DNA from: an uncultured Oscillospiraceae bacterium
GTDB lineage: Bacteria; Bacillota; Clostridia; Oscillospirales; Oscillospiraceae
Assembly (NCBI GenBank): GCA_910577525.1
Contig: CAJTLI010000008.1
Span: 64,383 to 99,990 of the forward strand
Length of the DNA stretch: 35,608 nt
Direction: 5' to 3'
In this document: piece by piece, positions 7,401 through 16,476 of the stretch
How the letters are laid out: every line of letters starts with the position of its first letter
Position numbering within the stretch: position 1 is the stretch's first letter
Program-made: the position numbers and the translations under genes
The notes under the pieces: model-generated
What the model saw: the letters and a program-made list of their open reading frames with translations, nothing else
Database searches by the model: none
What the model was told of the DNA's origin: nothing

Positions 7401-7711
7401 ACCGGTTTCTGCCCGTGGCCGCGGGCCGGAACGGCGGCGATTATCTGGTGACGCGGTCCCAGATGGACGCGCTGGACCGCTACATCACCGGCGCCCTGCG
7501 CCGGGCCGCCGGGGAGCTGGCCCAGGGCAATATCGACGCCGACCCCTACTGGCACGGAGCCGACAAAAATCCCTGCCGCTGGTGCGACTACCGGGCGGCC
7601 TGCCACTTTGAGGAGGGCTGCGGGGACGTGAAGCGCTACCGCCGGGGGGTAGGCGCCAAGGAATTCTGGCTGTGGATGGCGCAGCGGGAGGAGGATGAAG
7701 ATGGCCGTTGA
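4437..7711 (+). CDS. addB: ATP-dependent nuclease subunit B, with internal frameshift
   Basis: AddB works with AddA to resect double-strand breaks before RecA loading. The ATG at 4437 has AAGGAGG 8 nt upstream. The frame is open to about 6520, then the family-like sequence continues in the -1 frame (frame of 6524) to TGA at 7709-7711; one extra base would give 1,091 residues. The switch point is a C6G3 run at 6516-6524. After it come NSCHFSHFLRFGL, the nuclease motif GYVDRVDQW...VVDYKTGKK (about 7060-7135) and CRWCDYRAAC (near 7576), which with the earlier Cys make the AddB 4Fe-4S site. The usual N-terminal Walker A is degenerate (YARAGQDIQGE, no Lys). Either a homopolymer sequencing error, a true mutation or -1 slippage; the rest of the gene looks intact. 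Confidence 0.9.
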
Positions 7712-10700
7712 GCTGACAAGGGAGCAGCGGGCCGCGGCGGAGGACCGGGGCGGCGACCTGCTGGTGTCCGCCGCCGCCGGGTCCGGCAAGACCCGGGTGC
7801 TGGTGGAGCGCCTGATGGGCTGGGTGGAGCAGGGGGAGGATATCGACCGCTTTCTGGTCATCACCTTCACCAACGCGGCGGCGGCGGAGCTTCGGGACCG
7901 CATCGCCGCCGCCATCCACGCCCGCCTGGCCCAAAAGCCAGGGGACCGGCACCTGCGGCGCTGCGCCACCCTGGTGTACAAGGCCCCCATCTGCACCATC
8001 GACGCCTTCTGCCTGGACCTGCTGCGCCGGTGGGGCCACCTGGCCGGCCTGGACCCGGACTTCCGGCTGTGCGACCAGTCGGAGGGCGACGAGCTGCGCC
8101 GCCGGGCCCTGGAGGAGGTGCTGGAGGGGCGGTACGGCGGCATCGCCCAGGACGGGCCCTTTGCCGCCCTGGTGGACGCCCTGGCCGGGGAGCGGGACGA
8201 CCGGGCCCTGGAGGACGCGGTGCTCTACGTCCACCGGCAGGTCCAGGCCCAGCCGGACCCGGAGGGCTGGCTGGAGGGGCGGAAGGGGGACTATGCCCTG
8301 CCGGAGGGGGCGGGCCCGGAGGACACCCCCTGGGGGCGGGCCCTGCTGGCGGACGCCCTGGAGCTGGCGGACCACTGGCTGGAGGCCATGACCGCCCTGC
8401 GCCGGGAGGTGGCCGGGGACGGCCTGCTGGACAGGAACTACGGCCCCACCCTGGACGAGACCGTGGACGGACTGGACCGGCTGCGGGACGCCCTCGGCGA
8501 GGGCTGGGACAGGGCGGCGGCCTGCTTCCCCGTCCCCTTTCCCCCCGCCGGACGGAAAAAGGGGAGCTGCGACGAGAGCTTGAAGTCCCGCATGACCGCC
8601 CTGCGGGACGAGTGCAAAAAACAGCTCAAGCGGCTGGGGGAGCGGTTTGACGTGACGGCGGGCCAGGCCATGGAGGACCTGCGGGCGGTGGGCCCCGCCA
8701 TGACCGCCCTGCTGGACGTGACGGCGGAGTTCGACCGGGCCTTTATCCGGCTCAAGCGCCGCCGCCGTCTCATCGACTTCGCCGACGGGGAGCACCTGGC
8801 GGTGAGCCTGCTGGCGGCGCCGGACGGGTCCCCCACGGAGCTGGCCCGGGATGTGGGTAGGCAGTTCCGGGAGATCATGGTGGATGAGTATCAGGACACC
8901 AACGGGGTGCAGAACGCCATCTTCCAGGCCCTGTCGGCCGGGGACAACCTGTTTATGGTGGGGGACGTGAAGCAGTCCATCTACCGCTTCCGGCTGGCGG
9001 AGCCCGGGATCTTCCTGCAAAAGTACGAGGCGTACCCCCCGGCGGCGGAGGCCCGCCCCGGACAGCCCAGAAAGATCCTGCTGTCGGACAACTTCCGCTC
9101 CCGGCCCGAGGTGCTGGACGGCGCCAACTTCATCTTCCGCAACGTGATGACCCGGGCGGCGGGAGAGCTGGACTACACCCAGGCGGAGGCCCTGCGCCCC
9201 GGCCGGGCGGACCTGCCCCCCGACCCCCGTTACCGGGTGGAGCTGGACTGCGTGGATTTGTCCGGCCTCTCGGACGGGGAGGAGGGGCAGCCGGACAAGG
9301 ACCTGATCTGCGCCCGGGCGGCGGCCCGGCGCGTCCGGGAGCTGCTGGACAGCGGCCTTCCCATCGGGGACCAGCCCCTCCGGCCGGAGGACGTCGTCAT
9401 CCTGCTGCGCTCCCCCGGCCCGGTGCTGCGGCACTACGCCGCCGCCCTGGACGAGGCGGGCATCCCCTGGTCCGCCGAGGGGGGACAGGAGTTTTTCGGC
9501 ACCACCGAGATCTCGGTGGCCGTCGCCCTGCTCCAGGTGCTGGACAACCCCCGGCAGGACGTGGCCCTGCTGGCGGCCCTGCGCTCCCCCCTGTTCGGCT
9601 TCACCCCGGACCGGCTGGCCGTGCTCCGGGGGCTGGGGGAGGGCTCCGTGTACGACTGCCTGTGCGCCGGGGCGGACCGGGGGGAGGAGGACTGCGCCTC
9701 TCTGCTGGCCCTGCTGGCCCGGCTGCGGGAGCTGGCGGCGGAGGAGAGCAGCCACCGGCTTCTGTGGCGGGTCTACGGGGAGCTGGACCTGCCCGCGGTG
9801 TTCGCCGCCATGCCGGACGGCCCGCGCCGCCGGGCCAACCTGATGGCTCTGTACGACGAGGCCGTCCGCTTTGAGAGCGGCGGGCACCGGGGCCTGATGG
9901 CCTTCCTGCTCCATCTGAGCCGGATGGCGGACAGCGGCGTTCCCGTCCCCGTGCCGGCCGGGGAGACGGGGGGCGTGCGCATTCTGTCCATCCACAAGTC
10001 CAAGGGGCTGGAGTTCCCGGTGGTGCTGGTGTGCGGCCTGGACCGGCAGTTCAACGAGGCGGACGCCAAGGCCACCGTCCTCTTCCACCCGGACCTGGGC
10101 CTGGGCCCCAAGCGGGTGGACCGGGAGCGGGGCCTGCGCTACACCACCATCGCCCGGGACGCCGCGGCCCTGCGCCTGCGCCGCCAGCTCCGGGCGGAGG
10201 AGATGAGGCTTTTGTACGTGGCCATGACCCGGGCGGAGCACAAGCTGATCCTGGTCTCCGCCGTCAACGGCAGGGGCGGGGCCCTGGCCTCCCTGGCGGG
10301 GCAGGCCCAGTGCCCTCCGCCCCCCCGGCAGATGGCCGAGGCCCGGTCCATGGCCGACTGGGTGCTCACGCCCGCCCTGTGCCGGAGGGACAGCGGCCCC
10401 CTGTGGGCCGGGCTGGACGCCCCCCGCCCCCCCTTCCCGGAGGACGAGGGTCTTTCCTGGGACATCCGCCTGCTGCCCGGGGCGGACTACCGGCGGCCGC
10501 TGGAGGCCGGGCCCGGAGAGGCGGCCCCGGACCGGGAGGCGCTCTCCATCCCCGACGGCCTGGCGGCGCGGCTGAGCTGGCGGTATCCCCACGCGGCCTG
10601 CGCCGCCATTCCCTCCAAGCTCACCGCCACCCAGCTCAAGGGCCGGGAGAAGGACGAGGAGGTCTCGGAGAACGGGGTGGAGCTGAGCCCGGTTCCGTCC

Positions 10701-11273
10701 CGCCCCGCCGCCCCGCGGACCACCCTGCGTCGGCCCGTGTTCCAGGGGGAGCGGCCCCTCACCGCCGCCCAGCGGGGCACCGCCCTGCACATGGTGATGC
10801 AGTACCTCAACTATGACCGCACGGGCAGCTTCGGGGAGATCGCGGACGAGGTGACCCGGCTGGTGGAGGGCCGTTATATCACCCCCCAGCAGGGAAACGC
10901 CGTCAACCCGGCGGACATTCTGGCCTTTTTCCGCTCGGAGCTGGGGCTGCGCCTGCGCCGGTCCCCCCGGGTGGAGCGGGAGTTCAAGTTCTCGCTCCTG
11001 GTCCCGGCGGCGGACTATTATCCCGAGGCGGGCCCCGGCGAGGAGGTGCTCCTCCAGGGCGTGGTGGACTGCTGGTTTGTGGAGGAGGACGGCTCTGTCA
11101 CCGTGGTGGATTTCAAGACGGACCGGGTGGCTCTGGACGGCGCGGACCGCCGGGCCCAGGATTACCGCCCTCAGCTGGACGCCTACACCCGAGCCCTGTC
11201 CCAGGCGGCGGGGGTGGAGGTCAAGCGCCGCTGCCTCTGGTTCTTCAGCGCGGGCCGGGCCGTGGAGCTGTGA
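7701..11273 (+). CDS. addA: ATP-dependent helicase/nuclease subunit A
   Basis: About 1,190 residues, normal for AddA. Superfamily 1 helicase with Walker A SAAAGSGKT (residues 23-31), VITFTNAAAAEL (motif Ia region), Walker B region MVDEYQDTN (about 392-400), GDVKQSIYRFR (motif III) and VAMTRAEHKL (motif VI) near residue 840. A C-terminal RecB-type nuclease follows with GVVDCWFV and VVDFKTD (about 1119-1140). It is the motor and 3'-strand nuclease of the AddAB complex. It overlaps the addB stop by 11 nt, so translation is probably coupled. The ATG at 7701 is preferred to the in-frame ATG at 7695 because GGAGGAGG ends at 7694. Confidence 0.96.
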   Translation: MAVELTREQRAAAEDRGGDLLVSAAAGSGKTRVLVERLMGWVEQGEDIDRFLVITFTNAAAAELRDRIAAAIHARLAQKPGDRHLRRCATLVYKAPICTIDAFCLDLLRRWGHLAGLDPDFRLCDQSEGDELRRRALEEVLEGRYGGIAQDGPFAALVDALAGERDDRALEDAVLYVHRQVQAQPDPEGWLEGRKGDYALPEGAGPEDTPWGRALLADALELADHWLEAMTALRREVAGDGLLDRNYGPTLDETVDGLDRLRDALGEGWDRAAACFPVPFPPAGRKKGSCDESLKSRMTALRDECKKQLKRLGERFDVTAGQAMEDLRAVGPAMTALLDVTAEFDRAFIRLKRRRRLIDFADGEHLAVSLLAAPDGSPTELARDVGRQFREIMVDEYQDTNGVQNAIFQALSAGDNLFMVGDVKQSIYRFRLAEPGIFLQKYEAYPPAAEARPGQPRKILLSDNFRSRPEVLDGANFIFRNVMTRAAGELDYTQAEALRPGRADLPPDPRYRVELDCVDLSGLSDGEEGQPDKDLICARAAARRVRELLDSGLPIGDQPLRPEDVVILLRSPGPVLRHYAAALDEAGIPWSAEGGQEFFGTTEISVAVALLQVLDNPRQDVALLAALRSPLFGFTPDRLAVLRGLGEGSVYDCLCAGADRGEEDCASLLALLARLRELAAEESSHRLLWRVYGELDLPAVFAAMPDGPRRRANLMALYDEAVRFESGGHRGLMAFLLHLSRMADSGVPVPVPAGETGGVRILSIHKSKGLEFPVVLVCGLDRQFNEADAKATVLFHPDLGLGPKRVDRERGLRYTTIARDAAALRLRRQLRAEEMRLLYVAMTRAEHKLILVSAVNGRGGALASLAGQAQCPPPPRQMAEARSMADWVLTPALCRRDSGPLWAGLDAPRPPFPEDEGLSWDIRLLPGADYRRPLEAGPGEAAPDREALSIPDGLAARLSWRYPHAACAAIPSKLTATQLKGREKDEEVSENGVELSPVPSRPAAPRTTLRRPVFQGERPLTAAQRGTALHMVMQYLNYDRTGSFGEIADEVTRLVEGRYITPQQGNAVNPADILAFFRSELGLRLRRSPRVEREFKFSLLVPAADYYPEAGPGEEVLLQGVVDCWFVEEDGSVTVVDFKTDRVALDGADRRAQDYRPQLDAYTRALSQAAGVEVKRRCLWFFSAGRAVEL

Positions 11274-11308
11274 GCGCGAGAAAAATTTGGGGAAAATGAA
11301 AAAAGTCC

Positions 11309-11337
11309 TTGCTTTTTTCCCACAGGCGTGATATCAT
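11309..11337 (+). promoter_or_regulatory. Promoter of rpmE
   Basis: TTGCTT (11309-11314), 17 bp, TATCAT (11332-11337). The transcript would have a leader of about 65 nt with a small GGAG...CTCC hairpin (near 11355-11371) before the rpmE ribosome site. Some Firmicute rpmE leaders bind L31; whether this one does is not shown. Confidence 0.65.
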
Positions 11338-11407
11338 ACACCTTGCGTTTATGGAGGAGCCGTTGCGCTCCTGGACTTTTGGCAGCGACAGAAAGAGGTG
11401 AATCCCC

Positions 11408-11608
11408 ATGAAGGAAGGCATCCATCCCAACTACAAGCAGACCACCATTACGTGCGCCTGCGGCAACGTGATTGAGACTGGCTCGACGAAAAAGGACATC
11501 AAGGTGGAAGTCTGCTCCAAGTGTCACCCCTTCTACACCGGCAAGCAGAAGATGGTGGATACCGGCGGACGTGTCAGCCGCTTCAACAAGAAGTTCGGCT
11601 TGGGCTAA
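11408..11608 (+). CDS. rpmE: 50S ribosomal protein L31, zinc-binding type
   Basis: 66 residues: MKEGIHPNYKQTTITCACGN, CSKCHPFYTGKQK and the ending RFNKKFGLG are diagnostic of L31. Cysteines C16, C18, C36 and C39 form the C+ (zinc) version, which in many bacteria is the zinc-replete paralogue; no zinc-free copy is in the window. AAAGAGGTG precedes the ATG. It has its own promoter and is followed by a hairpin terminator, so it is probably monocistronic. Confidence 0.97.
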   Translation: MKEGIHPNYKQTTITCACGNVIETGSTKKDIKVEVCSKCHPFYTGKQKMVDTGGRVSRFNKKFGLG

Positions 11609-11622
11609 AGCCTGTCAGTTCC

Positions 11623-11662
11623 AAGACCCGTTGCAAGCAATTGCGGCGGGTCTTTCTCTTTT
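11623..11662 (+). terminator. Terminator after rpmE
   Basis: AAGACCCG (11623-11630) pairs with CGGGTCTT (11647-11654), followed by TCTCTTTTC. It begins 15 bp after the rpmE stop. Confidence 0.75.
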
Positions 11663-11714
11663 CCCGCCCGATCCGCATATACTGACCATATCAAAAATCA
11701 GGAGGTATCCCGCT

Positions 11715-12218
11715 ATGTTTCAGAAGGTAGATCCCAAAGCTTTGAAGTTTAACCCCTTTTCCGCCATCGGCAGCCAGTGGATGCTCATCACCGCCGGCAC
11801 CCCCGAACACTGCAACACCATGACCGCCTCCTGGGGCGGGGCAGGGGTGCTGTGGGGCGCGCCCATGGCCACCTGCTATATCCGTCCCCAGCGGTATACG
11901 AAACAGTTTGTGGATGAAAACGAGTATTTCACCCTGTCCTTCTTCCCGGAGGAGTACCGGTCTCAGCTCAATTTGTGCGGGACCAAGAGCGGACGGGACA
12001 TCGACAAGGTGAAGGAGTGCGGCTTCACGGTGGCGGCGGGCGCGGGGAACGCGCCCTATTTCGAGCAGGCGGAGCTGGTGCTGGTGTGCCGCAAGCGGAT
12101 GGCGGTGCCCATGGACCCCGCCGCCATGCCCGAGGACGTGAAGGAAAAATGGTATCCCAACAACGACTGGCACACCATGTATTGGGGGGAGATCGTGGAG
12201 GCGCTGGCGAGGGTGTGA
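11715..12218 (+). CDS. Flavin reductase-like (FMN-binding split-barrel) protein
   Basis: 167 residues. The start FNPFSAIGSQWMLITAG, then NTMTASWGGAGVLWGAP and CYIRPQRYT match the flavin reductase-like / flavoredoxin family, whose members bind FMN on a split beta-barrel and pass electrons from NAD(P)H or a partner protein. The GGAGGT site is 8 nt before the ATG. It stands just after the rpmE terminator and 36 bp before the hydrolase gene. The physiological substrate cannot be told from sequence; roles in anaerobes include flavin reduction for oxygen defence. Confidence 0.85.
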   Translation: MFQKVDPKALKFNPFSAIGSQWMLITAGTPEHCNTMTASWGGAGVLWGAPMATCYIRPQRYTKQFVDENEYFTLSFFPEEYRSQLNLCGTKSGRDIDKVKECGFTVAAGAGNAPYFEQAELVLVCRKRMAVPMDPAAMPEDVKEKWYPNNDWHTMYWGEIVEALARV

Positions 12219-12254
12219 CGCCCCGCCTGACAGGCGGTGAACGGAGAATACAGA

Positions 12255-12935
12255 ATGGATATAGAACACTTTTACGTGGAACAAGGGCAGGGGGAGCCGC
12301 TTATCCTGCTCCATGGCAACGGGGAGGACTGCGGCTATTTCAAGCATCAGATAGAGGCGTTCTCCAGCCGGTATCATGTGTATGCCCTTGACACCCGGGG
12401 GCACGGGAAAACGCCCCGGGGCGAGCGCCCTTTTACCATCCGCCAATTTGCCCAGGACCTGCTGGAGTTCATGGAGAAACGACAGATCGGCAAAGCGCAC
12501 CTGCTGGGTTTTTCCGATGGCGGGAATATCGCCATGGTGTTTGCGGTACGCTATCCGGACCGGGTGGAAAAGCTGATCCTCAACGGTGCCAATTTGGACG
12601 CCGGGGGCGTCAAGCGTACGGTGCAGATCCCCATCGAGACTGGCTATCGGATCGCCCGGATATTCGCGGGAAAAAGCGGCAAGGCAAAGCGAAACGCCGA
12701 ACTGCTCGGCCTTATGGTGAACGACCCCAATGTGCCTGCGCAGGAGCTGTCCAAAATTACGGCAAGGACGCTGGTGATCGTCGGCACAAAGGACATGGTC
12801 AAAGAGAAGCATACGCGGCTGATTGCAAAAAGTCTTTCAAACGCTGAACTTGCGTTTATCCATGGGGATCACTTTATCGCCGCCAAAAAGCCGGAGGAAT
12901 TTAACCGGATAATACTGGATTTTTTAGAGAAGTAG
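12255..12935 (+). CDS. Alpha/beta-fold hydrolase
   Basis: 226 residues with a full hydrolase triad: nucleophile Ser87 in GFSDGG, Asp180 in VGTKDMV, His206 in HGDHF; the oxyanion-hole motif is LLHGNGED (residues 18-25), and ALDTRGHGKT follows strand 4. The compact cap (about 115-165) is family-typical. The ATG at 12255 has GGAG 8 nt upstream; an in-frame GTG at 12237 is a weaker start. Base composition is slightly more AT-rich than the flanking hflX and addA, which may mean later acquisition. Substrate unknown; esterase, lipase-like or haloperoxidase-type annotation would all be guesses. Confidence 0.88.
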   Translation: MDIEHFYVEQGQGEPLILLHGNGEDCGYFKHQIEAFSSRYHVYALDTRGHGKTPRGERPFTIRQFAQDLLEFMEKRQIGKAHLLGFSDGGNIAMVFAVRYPDRVEKLILNGANLDAGGVKRTVQIPIETGYRIARIFAGKSGKAKRNAELLGLMVNDPNVPAQELSKITARTLVIVGTKDMVKEKHTRLIAKSLSNAELAFIHGDHFIAAKKPEEFNRIILDFLEK

Positions 12936-12968
12936 CACATTGAAGAAATAAGAGGGAAACAATACTGT

Positions 12969-14231
12969 ATGTTTGAAAAAACCGAAGTAAAAGAGATCAA
13001 CCGCGCCGTCCTGGTGGGCCTCAACGCCCCCTGCCTCAGCCGGGAGGAGAACGCCACGGAGGAGTCCCTGGAGGAGCTGGCCGCCCTGCTGGACACGGCG
13101 GGGGGCACCTGCCTGGGCACGGTGCTGCAAAACAAATCCGCCCCGGACCCCCGCACCTTCATCGGCGAGGGCAAGGCGGCGGAGGTCAAGGAGCTGGTCC
13201 AGCGCCTGGGGGCGGACATCGTCGTCTTCGACAACCCCCTGTCGCCCTCCCAGCAGCGGGTGCTCACCGAGGAGCTGGGGGTGACGGTGATGGACCGCTC
13301 CGCCCTCATCCTGGACATCTTCGCCAAGCGGGCCCGCACCAGCGAGGGCCGTTTGCAGGTGGCCCTGGCCCAGTACAAATACCTGCTCCCCCGGCTGACG
13401 GGTATGTGGAAGCACCTGGAGCGTCAGGAGGGGGCCATCGGCACCCGGGGCCCCGGCGAGACCCAGATGGAGACCGACCGGCGCATCATCCACCGGAAGA
13501 TCGACAAGCTGGAGGAGGAGCTGCGGGACGTGCGCCGGGTGCGGGCCACCCAGCGGGAGCGGCGGGAGAAAAACGAGGTCCCCGTGGTGGCCATCGTGGG
13601 CTACACCAATGCGGGCAAATCCACCCTGCTCAATGCTCTCACCGGGTCGGACATCCCGGCCAATAACCGCCTGTTCGACACCCTGGACACCACCACCCGG
13701 ATGCTGGAGATCTCCGACACCTGCACGGTGCTGATCTCCGACACCGTGGGCTTCATCTCCAAGCTGCCCCATCAGCTGGTGGACGCTTTCAAGGCCACTC
13801 TGGAGGAGCTCACCTTTGCCGACCTGCTCCTTCACGTCATCGACGCCTCCGACCCCAACTGGCGGGAACAGGGACTGGTGGTGGACCGGCTCATTCAGGA
13901 GCTGGGGGCCGGGTCTACCCCCCGGCTGGAGGTGTTCAACAAGTGCGACAAATTCGCGGGGGACATCCTGCCCCACGGGGAGGATATGGTGTCCATCTCG
14001 GCCAAAACCGGGGCGGGTCTGGACGGCCTGCTGTCCGCCATCGGGAAGCGGCTGGACGCCGGGGTGCGCCGGGTGGAGCTGCGGCTGCCCTATGACAGGG
14101 GCGGCATTTTGGACCAGCTTTACCGGGAGGCCAAGGTGGAGAAGGTGGAGTACGGCGAGACCATTGAAGTCACCGCCCTGTGCGCGCCCAAAACGCTGGG
14201 GCGGCTGAGGGAGTACCTGGCGGAGCGCTGA
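12969..14231 (+). CDS. hflX: GTPase HflX, ribosome-associated
   Basis: 420 residues, typical. The N-terminal HflX domain (DPRTFIGEGKAAEVKEL, VVFDNPLSPSQQR) is followed by the glycine-rich segment GAIGTRGPGETQMETDRR, a coiled-coil and the G domain: G1 GYTNAGKST (about residues 211-219), G3 DTVGF, G4 NKCD, G5 SAKTG. HflX splits stalled or heat-damaged 70S ribosomes using GTP/ATP. It follows the hydrolase gene by 33 bp and is closed by a strong terminator at 14300-14346. Confidence 0.97.
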   Translation: MFEKTEVKEINRAVLVGLNAPCLSREENATEESLEELAALLDTAGGTCLGTVLQNKSAPDPRTFIGEGKAAEVKELVQRLGADIVVFDNPLSPSQQRVLTEELGVTVMDRSALILDIFAKRARTSEGRLQVALAQYKYLLPRLTGMWKHLERQEGAIGTRGPGETQMETDRRIIHRKIDKLEEELRDVRRVRATQRERREKNEVPVVAIVGYTNAGKSTLLNALTGSDIPANNRLFDTLDTTTRMLEISDTCTVLISDTVGFISKLPHQLVDAFKATLEELTFADLLLHVIDASDPNWREQGLVVDRLIQELGAGSTPRLEVFNKCDKFAGDILPHGEDMVSISAKTGAGLDGLLSAIGKRLDAGVRRVELRLPYDRGGILDQLYREAKVEKVEYGETIEVTALCAPKTLGRLREYLAER

Positions 14232-14299
14232 GGAGGGGCGCGGCATGACGGGGTGTTCCGTCCGCACGCTGGTATAACCGTCTGCGGAGGCCAAAAGAA

Positions 14300-14346
14300 A
14301 CGGGTGCCACCGCCGGAGGGATCCGGCGGTGACACCCGTTTTTTGA
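14300..14346 (+). terminator. Bidirectional terminator between hflX and the kinase gene
   Basis: Long stem (ACGGGTG-CCACCGCCGGA / TCCGGCGGTG-ACACCCGT, 14300-14339) with TTTTTTG on the + strand and TTTCTTTT on the minus strand. It serves both converging genes. Confidence 0.9.
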
Positions 14347-14412
14347 GGTCCTTCTCCGGTGCTTTGCTTGACTCACCGGCGGTCCGGCGGCTTCCATACG
14401 GGCGCAGGAGCG

Positions 14413-15645
14413 TCAGCTCACCTGCGGGATCACAGCGGTAAAGGTGATTACTCCGTCCGCATAACGGTTGGAAATGCGGCCCTTGTGCCGGGTGACAATG
14501 GCTTTTGCGGTGGAAAGCCCGATTCCATAGCCTCCGGTGGAGCGGGCGCGGGAGGAATCCGCCCGGTAGAAGCGGTCAAAGTACCGGGGGAGCTGGGCCG
14601 CGTCTATTCCGGCGCAGGGATTGGATACGGAAATACAGACGCTTCGTCCCCGCTGGGACACACAGAGCCGGATGACGCCCTGCGGGTCGCAGTACTTGAC
14701 CGCGTTGTCCAGCAGAATGGAGAACAGGCGGAAGAAATTGTCCTGGACGCCCTTCAGGACGATCCTATCCGCGATCTCCGCTGTCAGCGATTTGCCGTCC
14801 GCTTCGGCCAGCGGCTGAAACGCGTCCGCATTGGCCTGGGCGACCTCGCTGACGGAAAAACAGGCCGCCGCGTCCTCCTTGATGGTCTCCTCGGTGCGGG
14901 CCAATTCCACCAGGTTTTTTGTGAGCTTATCCAGGCGGACAATCTGTGAGCGGGCGCTCTCCAGCCATCTGTCGTTTCCGTAGGCATCCTCCAGCAGCCC
15001 GATGTCCGCCGATAAAATCGCCAGCGGCGTTTTCAGCTCGTGGGAGGCGTCGGTGATGAACTGCCGCTGCCGCTCCAGATTGTCGGCAAAGGGCCGGATG
15101 GCCCGCTTGGACAAAAAGAGCAGCAAAATGAAAACAATCAGAACGCAGCTCAAAAATATGGCGGCCGTGATGCGCATCAGATTGATGGCCGACTGAAGCT
15201 GGAGAAAACAATCCAAAACGATGATTGTGGTTCCTCCGCCCTCATCCGGGAACACGCCGAAACGGTAGTGGTCCACATAGCCCCGCGCCGCCCGGGTATC
15301 AAGGATACGGCCGACGGCGTCCTCCGCAGACCGCCGGTCCAACGCGGCGATATGATTCAGATTGATGGCTTTGATCTCCTTTTGCGCGGTGAGTTCCACA
15401 ATAAAATACCGCGTTTCAAAGGGGGTCTCCGGGGTGATTTGGAAGCCGAAGTTCGAGGGATCGGAGGGGGGGCCGGGCGGATGAAAGGTGCCGCTGTTCT
15501 GGCGCAGCAGAAAAATCACGTGATCCACTTGATTGGTGGTAATATAGTGATTCCCAATGCCGATGGCCAGGCAGAAAATGGCCATTGTCCCCACCAGAGA
15601 CGCCATGGCGATTAGGATAAATTTCCGGCGCAGCGAGCGGATCAT
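14413..15645 (-). CDS. Membrane sensor histidine kinase
   Basis: 410 residues. Membrane segments at about 9-30 and 158-178 enclose an extracytoplasmic sensor of about 125 residues (Pro-rich near 55-62). The cytoplasmic part has the H box ITDASHELKTPLAI with phospho-acceptor His202, the N box LLDNAVKYCD (Asn314) and the G box GGYGIGLSTAKAI (371-383). It lacks an obvious HAMP domain: only about 15 residues separate TM2 from the helix before the H box. Its ATG overlaps the stop of the response regulator (ATGA), so the pair is co-translated. The ligand is unknown; the divergent VTC/DUF4956/CotH operon is the likely target. Confidence 0.95.
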   Translation of the reverse strand: MIRSLRRKFILIAMASLVGTMAIFCLAIGIGNHYITTNQVDHVIFLLRQNSGTFHPPGPPSDPSNFGFQITPETPFETRYFIVELTAQKEIKAINLNHIAALDRRSAEDAVGRILDTRAARGYVDHYRFGVFPDEGGGTTIIVLDCFLQLQSAINLMRITAAIFLSCVLIVFILLLFLSKRAIRPFADNLERQRQFITDASHELKTPLAILSADIGLLEDAYGNDRWLESARSQIVRLDKLTKNLVELARTEETIKEDAAACFSVSEVAQANADAFQPLAEADGKSLTAEIADRIVLKGVQDNFFRLFSILLDNAVKYCDPQGVIRLCVSQRGRSVCISVSNPCAGIDAAQLPRYFDRFYRADSSRARSTGGYGIGLSTAKAIVTRHKGRISNRYADGVITFTAVIPQVS

Positions 15646-16316
15646 ACCGTCTCCTCCAGCAGATAACCCTGGCCACGGCGGGCGGCAATGCGGACGTTGG
15701 CCCCTACCGCCTCCAGCTTCCGGCGCAGATAGGAGATATAGGCCCAGACCACGTTGATCTCCGCCTCGCTGTCATAGCCCCAGATATGCTCCATGAACCG
15801 TTCCGTGGAGATCAGCCGGCCCTCCTGCCGCATAAGCAGCTCCAGCATCTGGAACTCCCGGTTGCCCAGCCGGACGCAGGCGGAGCCGCACCTCAGTTCA
15901 AAGGTGGAGCAGTCCAGGGTCACATTGCCGGCGGTCAGGGCCGTGGGCGTGTACTCGCCGCCCCTGCGGGTCAGGGCCCGGACCCTGGCGGTAAATTCCC
16001 GGTTGTCGAAGGGCTTGGGCAGGTAGTCGTCCGCTCCGCTGTCCAGCCCCGCGACACGGTCCTCCACCTGGCTTTTCGCCGTGAGCAGCAGTACCGGCGT
16101 GGCGGCATTTTGGGCCCGCAGAGCCTGCAAAGCCTGGATGCCGTCCAGCTTGGGCATCATAATATCTAAGACAATGCAGTCGTAATTGCCCGCAAGCCCA
16201 TAGTCCAGCGCGTCCTGTCCGTTGTGGACCACATCCACGGAATAATGCTCCCGCTTGAGCAGGGCCTCCAGCGCCATGGTCATCTCCGGCTCGTCGTCGG
16301 CCACTAAAATCCGCAC
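15642..16316 (-). CDS. OmpR/PhoB-type response regulator
   Basis: 225 residues: receiver domain with acidic pocket Asp8/Asp9, phospho-acceptor Asp51 (VLDIMMPKLDG), Thr79 and Lys101 (LPKPF), then a winged-helix DNA-binding domain (LGNREFQMLELLM ... NVVWAYISYLRRKL ... RRGQGYLL). The start is GTG at 16316, giving VRILVADDEP and placing GGAGGG 8 nt upstream; longer in-frame starts add no receiver sequence. First gene of a two-gene operon with the kinase, divergent from the VTC gene across about 160 bp. Confidence 0.95.
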   Translation of the reverse strand: MRILVADDEPEMTMALEALLKREHYSVDVVHNGQDALDYGLAGNYDCIVLDIMMPKLDGIQALQALRAQNAATPVLLLTAKSQVEDRVAGLDSGADDYLPKPFDNREFTARVRALTRRGGEYTPTALTAGNVTLDCSTFELRCGSACVRLGNREFQMLELLMRQEGRLISTERFMEHIWGYDSEAEINVVWAYISYLRRKLEAVGANVRIAARRGQGYLLEETV

Positions 16317-16356
16317 GATACATCCCTCCTGTATGGTGAAAACCGGGCTGTCCTCT

Positions 16357-16385
16357 ACTGTACGGATACCGGCGGAAAAAATCAA
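16357..16385 (-). promoter_or_regulatory. Promoter of the two-component operon
   Basis: Minus strand TTGATT (16380-16385), 17 bp, TACAGT (16357-16362). A moderate match, 40 nt before the GTG start. Confidence 0.5.
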
Positions 16386-16402
16386 GAGCAAAATCATGAA
16401 TT

Positions 16403-16437
16403 CTTTTAAACTTGCTTTTAAGTTCACCCTTTATAAT
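16403..16437 (+). promoter_or_regulatory. Direct repeat and -10 box before the VTC operon
   Basis: CTTTTAA occurs at 16403-16409 and 16415-16421, 12 bp apart (about one helical turn), 10 bp before TATAAT at 16432-16437. No -35 box stands at normal spacing. PhoB/OmpR-family regulators bind such direct repeats in place of the -35 box, so this is a candidate site for the divergent response regulator. Confidence 0.55.
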
Positions 16438-16476
16438 TGCTTTATTCGATTTTGAAAGGGGGGGGACGTAACCAAC

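Noticed and set aside
7485..10790. A 1,101-codon open frame antisense to addA
   Set aside because: High GC removes stops from the opposite frame. The translation is Gly/Pro/Gln/Arg-rich with no family pattern; addA is unmistakable.
12255..12935. Horizontal transfer of the alpha/beta hydrolase
   Set aside because: Composition is only slightly lower in GC than neighbours and there are no flanking repeats, so the claim would be weak; kept only as a remark.
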